A stretch of DNA of 14,270 nucleotides from NCBI GenBank assembly GCA_947483345.1, contig CANKNL010000047.1, forward strand, positions 1 through 14,270, given 5' to 3'. Both the position numbers and the translations under genes were made by a program. Shown one piece after another: positions 13,362 through 14,270 of the stretch. Under the pieces are notes generated by a model. The model searched no databases, was not told the origin of the DNA, and saw nothing but the letters and a program-made list of their open reading frames with translations. Numbering within the stretch: position 1 is the first letter of the stretch; every line of letters starts with the position of its first letter. The DNA is from Chitinophagaceae bacterium (lineage in GTDB: Bacteria; Bacteroidota; Bacteroidia; Chitinophagales; Chitinophagaceae).

Positions 13362-14270
13362 TCATTGTTTCTCATAACAACCCATATCAGGTAATCCAAT
13401 ATTTCGGGTATTATTATCGAGGTCTTTTGGAAAAACAGTTAATACACCTGCATTTATGCCTGGTGCAAATGCATTTTTTGTGATCCTGAAATCGTATATT
13501 TTTTTACTCACATCAATGCTGTCAAACGAAGGTTCAGTATTAATTTTATTACCAGATAAAGTGCTGTTGGCAGGATCAGTTAGGGCACGATAAATATTTT
13601 TTTCGAATAAAACAGTAAATGCACTGGCGCCCTGTTTGCTCACCACAACTTCATTATCTACCATACCGCCATCGCTCCAAAAAATGTTATTGCGAAAAAC
13701 AGCATTAAGGTCGGCGGTTAATAAAATACCTGATTGGTTTAAAAAATTATTGACGTTAAGCACCGGATTTTTATGAATAAGATAATTATTGGAATAGGCC
13801 GCAACTGTACAATGTGTAAAGTTATAGATGCCGCCATAACTTAAAATGATATTACTGCCGCAGTTGCTGATTAAACTGTTATCGGCCTGCAGGCTGCTGT
13901 TTACGCATAATAGGCCGGCATCGTAGGCATTATCAACAATGCACTGGTGCAAAATAACTTTTGGATTGGCATTGAGGGATGGCTTTTCGGTAACTATGGC
14001 CTGATAGGCATTTTTTATAACGGCATAGCTTAGTATATTGTTTTTACTGCTGCCTCTAAAATAAATTCCGGGCCAGCTTGCAGGCAGATCTTTATAACCT
14101 TCATCTAGCCTGTCGCCGGTGAAAATAACATTATCCGGAGAGGTGCCATTAACAGTTAAAGTGCCATCTACAATAAAAGGGGCATCGGCATGTGAAAAAA
14201 TTTTACAGCCCGGCTGAATGGTTAGTGTGGCGGTTGTATCAATCCGTATACTGCCAAGGATAACGTAGGG
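13362..14270 (-). CDS. Right-handed parallel beta-helix surface protein (5' end missing)
   Basis: The frame is open from its TGA (13362-13364) to the last base, giving 302 residues. A TTG at 13952 is internal, not the start. The visible N-terminal part reads ILGSIRIDTTATLTIQPGCK, then DGTLTVNGTSPDNVIFTGDR, WPGIYFRGSSKNNILSYAVI and so on. This is the repeating short-strand, Asn-ladder pattern of pectate-lyase-like beta-helices, typical of secreted Bacteroidota proteins. The end, DLDNNTRNIGLPDMGCYE, matches the conserved terminus seen in parallel beta-helix proteins with a 'choice-of-anchor' type domain (D-x-D-x-x-x-R ... DxGxYE). Ligand or substrate cannot be told. The signal peptide lies outside the window. 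Confidence 0.85.
   Translation of the reverse strand, partial: PYVILGSIRIDTTATLTIQPGCKIFSHADAPFIVDGTLTVNGTSPDNVIFTGDRLDEGYKDLPASWPGIYFRGSSKNNILSYAVIKNAYQAIVTEKPSLNANPKVILHQCIVDNAYDAGLLCVNSSLQADNSLISNCGSNIILSYGGIYNFTHCTVAAYSNNYLIHKNPVLNVNNFLNQSGILLTADLNAVFRNNIFWSDGGMVDNEVVVSKQGASAFTVLFEKNIYRALTDPANSTLSGNKINTEPSFDSIDVSKKIYDFRITKNAFAPGINAGVLTVFPKDLDNNTRNIGLPDMGCYEKQ

Noticed and set aside
13274..13483. Plus-strand 69-codon ORF
   Set aside because: It crosses the end of the beta-helix gene and the spacer and has no recognisable features.
13362..13952. 196-residue protein starting at 13952
   Set aside because: That codon is TTG, and the frame continues with clear beta-helix repeats to base 14270; the real start is outside the window.

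Overview
The window looks like a chromosomal housekeeping segment from a member of the Bacteroidota, most likely a Chitinophagaceae-type organism. Pointers are AT-rich DNA (about 40% G+C by eye), a GldA-type ABC ATPase, a DUF6089-like outer-membrane barrel, a RicT protein with a Bacteroidota-style low-complexity tail, few Shine-Dalgarno sites, and several matches to the phylum's TAnnTTTG promoter box. The genus is inference. I see no rRNA, tRNA, insertion sequence, integrase, phage gene or CRISPR array.

Layout. 1-850 (+): the 3' part of a K+ channel with an RCK/TrkA domain, cut by the left edge. 960-2087 (-): an arginase/formiminoglutamase-fold protein with an eroded metal site. 2212-4068 (+): fused gamma-alpha subunit of 2-oxoacid:ferredoxin oxidoreductase (KorA) with no KorB beside it. 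A 19-bp perfect hairpin then separates it from a long run of minus-strand genes. Following transcription (high to low coordinate), these are: beta-helix surface protein (cut by the right edge, 13362-14270), lipoprotein glutathione peroxidase, its tandem duplicate, holB, ricT, gldA, eno, a DivIC/FtsB-like division protein, a 79-aa conserved-looking hypothetical, nth, and a DUF6089-like outer-membrane protein.

How the genes relate. holB-ricT repeats an order known from Bacillus subtilis. A terminator separates ricT from gldA; gldA, eno and the DivIC-like gene are close enough to share a transcript. The two peroxidases are 2 bp apart and about 75% identical over 153 residues, one with a lipobox and one without. 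The nth start codon lies directly behind an intrinsic terminator, so nth is probably expressed by read-through or attenuation.

The most unusual signal is heptanucleotide-phased repeat DNA at three sites: two related 36-bp, in-frame elements inside holB (one in the loop between zinc-binding cysteines), a four-unit heptamer array upstream of ricT, and an inverted repeat of heptamers over the end of the arginase-like gene. Next to the ricT array is a 25-codon plus-strand ORF with a strong Shine-Dalgarno. I found no clear multi-gene novel system.
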